From positions 1 through 64,000 of the forward strand of contig CANSEY010000009.1 of assembly GCA_947646015.1 (NCBI GenBank): 64,000 nucleotides of DNA, written 5' to 3'. The translations under genes were made by a program, and so were the position numbers. Below are positions 63,716 to 64,000 of this stretch, piece after piece. How positions within the stretch are numbered: position 1 is the first letter of the stretch; the number at the start of each line of letters is the position of its first letter. The notes beneath the pieces are model-generated. The model was not told the DNA's origin. It did not search any database and worked only from the letters and a program-made list of their open reading frames with translations. The DNA is from an uncultured Bacteroides sp. GTDB taxonomy: Bacteria; Bacteroidota; Bacteroidia; Bacteroidales; Bacteroidaceae.

Positions 63716-64000
63716 TGGAGATTGGAAGTTTCATAGAAATGCAGTTCCCCAAGGGAAAGGAATATTATAACCAGTCGGTGGATATTGCTCGTCTAAATAC
63801 TGGTCGTTCTGCCATTTGGCATGCATTTCGTGTGAGTGGTGTGAAGGCAATATGGATTCCCTATTACCAGTGTGATACTGTTCGGGAGTTGTTGCTGAAG
63901 CATAGTGCTAAGGTGAAGTTCTACCATACGGACAATGATTGGAATCCAACGGATTTGGACGCTAAGAAAGACGAGGCTGTTTTGTTTGTGAACTACTACG
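63715..64000 (+). CDS. Possible DegT-like aminotransferase or sugar-modifying protein, 5' part only
   Basis: An open frame from the ATG at 63715, overlapping the previous stop, runs off the window after about 95 codons. It contains FPKGKEYYNQSVDIARLNTGRSAIW and IPYYQCDTVRELLLKHSAKVKFYH, which resembles the start of PLP-dependent sugar aminotransferase-like proteins from Bacteroides capsule loci, but no PLP lysine lies in the visible part. The function is not secure. Confidence 0.4.
   Translation, partial: MEIGSFIEMQFPKGKEYYNQSVDIARLNTGRSAIWHAFRVSGVKAIWIPYYQCDTVRELLLKHSAKVKFYHTDNDWNPTDLDAKKDEAVLFVNYY

Overview
The window is a piece of a Bacteroides chromosome and most resembles Bacteroides fragilis. 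The evidence is: paired SusC/SusD outer-membrane systems; Bacteroidetes promoters of the form TAnnTTTG with TTTG about 19-20 bp upstream; ExbB-ExbD-TonB beside pdxJ; S-type sulfatases; a FecI/FecR-like sigma/anti-sigma pair; and a capsular polysaccharide (CPS) locus opened by upxY and upxZ behind an invertible promoter. Species is inferred from family knowledge, not from a database match. I saw no rRNA, tRNA or CRISPR array.

Layout. (1) 109-12736 is core housekeeping: nadK, pdxJ, exbB-exbD-tonB, a DJ-1 protein, ispD, recG, ndk, an M23 peptidase, a DUF1599 protein, a DoxX-like membrane protein, tpiA, a SPOR protein and folE. (2) 12864-22799 is a polysaccharide utilisation locus (PUL): ECF sigma factor, FecR anti-sigma, a SusC with an N-terminal STN signalling domain, SusD and two secreted S-type sulfatases. 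It probably senses and imports a sulfated host glycan. (3) 22834-29706 lies on the minus strand: dnaG, then an aromatic amino acid operon (pheA, an aminotransferase, DAHP synthase-chorismate mutase, tyrA). That operon is preceded by a Phe/Tyr-rich leader peptide and a terminator/antiterminator pair, a classical attenuator. (4) 29929-40742 is a second PUL with sialic-acid features: an FCD regulator, an N-acetylneuraminate lyase-like aldolase, SusC/SusD, two BNR/sialidase proteins and an MFS transporter. (5) 40810-46225 holds a TPR protein, recQ, recJ and tag. (6) 46552-64000 is the CPS region. A leftward group (DUF4373, a DUF2693-like protein and a small frameshifted gene) faces away from a roughly 200 bp segment bounded by palindromic inverted repeats, which contains a promoter. 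Rightward come upxY and upxZ, decayed IS66-type remnants, a stub of rmlA, and then an AT-rich run of capsule genes: an iron-sulfur protein, two pyruvyltransferase-family proteins, a Wzx flippase, three glycosyltransferases, a hexapeptide acyltransferase, a Wzy-like polymerase and an initiating sugar transferase. The last gene runs off the window.

How it works together. The two PULs bind, import and trim host glycans, with their TonB-dependent porins energised by systems such as ExbB-ExbD-TonB at 1827-3881. The capsule locus builds a surface polysaccharide whose expression is set by promoter inversion and UpxY antitermination. In the orientation given here the invertible promoter points leftward, away from upxY, so this capsule would be OFF in the sequenced population.

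The strongest observations are the pheA attenuator, where peptide, terminator and an exact 8-bp alternative pairing are all visible, and the OFF-oriented invertible capsule promoter. Others are the homopolymer frameshift in the small gene next to that switch, a degenerate 22-bp tandem repeat between dnaG and tyrA, and IS66/rmlA debris showing that the capsule locus was remodelled.
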